Below are positions 62,414 through 64,000 of a stretch of 64,000 bases of DNA, one piece after another. The notes beneath the pieces are model-generated. The model was not told where the DNA came from and made no database searches. It was given only the letters and a program-made list of their open reading frames with translations. A program made the position numbers and the translations under genes. How positions within the stretch are numbered: position 1 is the stretch's first letter; every line of letters begins with the position of its first letter. Origin of the DNA: Antarctobacter heliothermus (lineage in GTDB: Bacteria > Pseudomonadota > Alphaproteobacteria > Rhodobacterales > Rhodobacteraceae); NCBI RefSeq assembly GCF_002237555.1, contig NZ_CP022540.1:4407001-4471000 (forward strand), read 5' to 3'.

Positions 62414-63139
62414 ATGAAAAAACTGATGATCGGAACGGCGGCGCTGGCGATGCTTGCGGGTGCGGCTTGGGCGGAAAGCCATTCGGTTGTGCGGATGGGC
62501 ACCGAAGGGGCTTATGCGCCCTTCAACTTTATCAACGACGCTGGCGAAGTGGACGGGTTCGAGCGTGAGTTGGGCGACGAATTGTGCGCCCGCGCCGAAC
62601 TGACCTGCGAATGGGTCACCAACGAGTGGGATTCGATCATCCCGAACCTCGTGTCGGGCAACTACGACACCATCATCGCGGGTATGTCGATCACCGACGA
62701 ACGCGACGAGGTGATCGATTTCACCCAAAACTACACCCAGCCAGATCCTTCGGCCTTCCTTGCCATGGAAGGCGCTGAGCTGGACATGGAAGGTGGCATT
62801 TTCGCCGCGCAGGCCGGGACGATTCAGGCCTCCTACATCGCCGAGATGGGCGCCACCTTGGTAGAATTCGCAACGCCGGACGAAACCATCGCCGCTGTCC
62901 GCAACGGTGAGGCCGACGCGGTTCTCGCTGACAAGGCGTTCCTGTTGCCGATCGCCGAAGAAGATGCGGAACTTGCCTTTGCGGGTGACGATATCCTGAT
63001 CGGTGGCGGCGTCGGCATGGGCCTGCGCGAAAGCGACGCCGAGTTGCGTGGCAAATTCGACGCGGCGATCCAGTCCATGAAGGACGACGGCACGCTGAAC
63101 GCCCTGATCACCAAGTGGGAAATCGGCGAAACCTTCTGA
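62414..63139 (+). CDS. Polar amino acid ABC transporter, periplasmic binding protein
   Basis: Family 3 solute-binding protein, 241 residues. Signal peptide at 1-21 (MKKLMIGTAALAMLAGAAWA). The mature start VRMGTEGAYAPFNFIN is the conserved ligand site, followed by GFERELGDELCARAELTCEW and WDSIIPNLVSGNYDTIIAGM. Acidic residues lining the pocket (DAGEVDGFE, DERDEVID) suit a cationic or polar amino acid, but the ligand is not fixed. 62 bases after the ATPase gene; AGGGAG precedes the ATG. Confidence 0.94.
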   Translation: MKKLMIGTAALAMLAGAAWAESHSVVRMGTEGAYAPFNFINDAGEVDGFERELGDELCARAELTCEWVTNEWDSIIPNLVSGNYDTIIAGMSITDERDEVIDFTQNYTQPDPSAFLAMEGAELDMEGGIFAAQAGTIQASYIAEMGATLVEFATPDETIAAVRNGEADAVLADKAFLLPIAEEDAELAFAGDDILIGGGVGMGLRESDAELRGKFDAAIQSMKDDGTLNALITKWEIGETF

Positions 63140-63149
63140 TGCAATGGTT

Positions 63150-63170
63150 GGGCGGGGCATGACCCCGCCC
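63150..63170 (+). terminator. GC hairpin between binding protein and permease genes
   Basis: GGGCGGGG (63150-63157) pairs with CCCCGCCC (63163-63170), loop CATGA, no T-run. Such stems after binding-protein genes protect the 5' mRNA and lower permease expression, so the binding protein is in excess. Confidence 0.7.
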
Positions 63171-63179
63171 GCTTACGCA

Positions 63180-64000
63180 ATGTTCAGCTTTTGCACTGAC
63201 CCAAGTATACTCGACACTCCGGCATGGATGGCCTGCTACCTGACCACAGGAAAGCATTTGGCGATCTATTGGTCGGTGGGCACCGTCCTGCTTTTGTTGG
63301 CGATCACCGCACCAACTGCGCTGGCCTTTGGATTCGCCGGGGCCGCGGCGGCGCGGTCGCGGTTCTTCCCGCTCAGCCTGCTGGGGCGGGGCTATGTTGC
63401 CATTGTGCGCGGCGTGCCCGACATCGCGTTTTTCCTGTTCTTTGTGATCGCTCTGGACCAGTTCTTTGAATGGATCCGGCATGAGGTGAAATGCCCCGAC
63501 TGGGATCAACCGATCCGGCAGGGCAATGATTTCGTGGTCTGCGCGGCGGCCAAGCTGCCCTTGGGAAACGCGGCACAATGGGTGCATGAAACCTACGGCT
63601 TCTTTCTGGCGGTGCTGACCTTTGCCATTGTCTTTGGCGCGTTTGCGGCCAATGTCCTGTATGGCGCGATGCGGGCGGTGCCGCGCGCGCAGCTGGAAAC
63701 AGCCGAGGCCTATGGCTTGAACCAGCGACAGTGTTTCTGGCGCATCCTTGTGCCGCAGATGTGGGTCTTTGCCCTGCCCGGCCTGTCCAACCTCTGGATG
63801 GTGCTGATCAAGGCGACACCACTGCTGTTCCTGCTGGGGGTCGAGGATATCGTCTACTGGGCGCGCGAACTGGGCGGCTCCAAAACGCCGCGCTTTACCG
63901 ACTATCCGCATGGCGACTGGCGGATGTGGTATTTTCTTGCCTTGCTGGTGTTTTATCTCGCGTTCACCCGCGTCTCTGAACTGGCTCTTGATCGGATCAT
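63180..64000 (+). CDS. Polar amino acid ABC transporter, permease (cut by window end)
   Basis: Inner-membrane permease of the amino acid importer, at least 273 codons, open at the right edge. The ATG at 63180 gives MFSFCTDPSILDTPAWMACY; an in-frame ATG at 63159 sits inside the preceding hairpin and is less likely. Hydrophobic segments begin at about residue 30 (IYWSVGTVLLLLAITAPTAL). The EAA loop that docks on the ATPase is ETAEAYGLNQRQCFWRILVP. A periplasmic insertion (about 100-140, with three Cys-flanking charged residues) lies between the first segments. A second permease gene probably follows outside the window. Confidence 0.92.
   Translation, partial: MFSFCTDPSILDTPAWMACYLTTGKHLAIYWSVGTVLLLLAITAPTALAFGFAGAAAARSRFFPLSLLGRGYVAIVRGVPDIAFFLFFVIALDQFFEWIRHEVKCPDWDQPIRQGNDFVVCAAAKLPLGNAAQWVHETYGFFLAVLTFAIVFGAFAANVLYGAMRAVPRAQLETAEAYGLNQRQCFWRILVPQMWVFALPGLSNLWMVLIKATPLLFLLGVEDIVYWARELGGSKTPRFTDYPHGDWRMWYFLALLVFYLAFTRVSELALDRI

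Noticed and set aside
1-64000. tRNA, rRNA, insertion sequences, prophage, defence islands
   Set aside because: No tRNA-like cloverleaf, rRNA segment, transposase, integrase or known defence gene was seen on either strand by eye.

Overview
The window reads as chromosomal DNA of a high-GC alphaproteobacterium of the order Rhodobacterales (roseobacter/Rhodobacter type). The evidence is the order of the division and cell wall (dcw) cluster with DUF2484 between murC and murB, aerobic cobaltochelatase genes cobS and cobT, an mraZ leader resembling the one that carries the sRNA UpsM in Rhodobacter sphaeroides, and intergenic repeats of a kind familiar from roseobacters. No rRNA, tRNA, CRISPR array, transposase or prophage gene was seen. 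Most of the window is core genome.

Layout. 1-4.8 kb: the end of a Na+/Ca2+ antiporter, a short SulP anion transporter, rpiA, a small secreted protein and an ECF sigma/anti-sigma pair. 4.8-8.6 kb: cobS, a small exported protein, cobT. 8.6-16.9 kb: an NTF2-like protein, a Xaa-Pro aminopeptidase, DUF427, a sulfotransferase, an exported protein with four SH3 repeats, a ClC channel and a glycolate/lactate-type FAD oxidase. 16.9-20.6 kb: recN, bamD, lpxC on the minus strand. 20.8-42.9 kb: a nearly uninterrupted minus-strand dcw cluster in the order mraZ, rsmH, ftsL, ftsI, murE, murF, mraY, murD, ftsW, murG, murC, DUF2484, a small membrane protein, murB, ddl, ftsQ, ftsA, ftsZ, closed by a strong terminator. 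The one foreign element is a plus-strand BaiN-type flavoprotein between murD and ftsW. 42.9-43.6 kb: a long mraZ leader with a probable UpsM-type sRNA. 43.6-48.6 kb: an ExbB/ExbD/ExbD/proline-rich module, tatD, an MBL-fold hydrolase, an AEC transporter. 48.8-54.7 kb: a DMT transporter, 5-formyl-THF cyclo-ligase, mgtE, guanine deaminase and a cobalt-type nitrile hydratase operon. 54.9-58.1 kb: secG, pyrG behind a strikingly foldable leader, and a second sulfotransferase-like gene. 58.4-64 kb: a small membrane protein, rlmJ, two TerB-like proteins coupled to a leaderless PhnD-like protein, and the start of a polar amino acid ABC importer.

The strongest leads are these. (1) The two adjacent ExbD paralogues differ at the key membrane acid: Asp in the first, Asn in the second. 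They are encoded with an ExbB and a TonB-like protein that has no recognisable TonB C-terminal domain, which suggests an asymmetric proton-driven stator. (2) The pyrG leader at 55349-55470 folds on paper into a closed four-helix structure whose closing stem contains the Shine-Dalgarno sequence. (3) Three copies of a composite intergenic element share a conserved CTCTGTAA box and an 18-20 bp palindrome at exactly the same spacing. (4) The long mraZ leader carries a 14-bp hairpin. All coordinates and structures were read by eye; no search or folding program was run.
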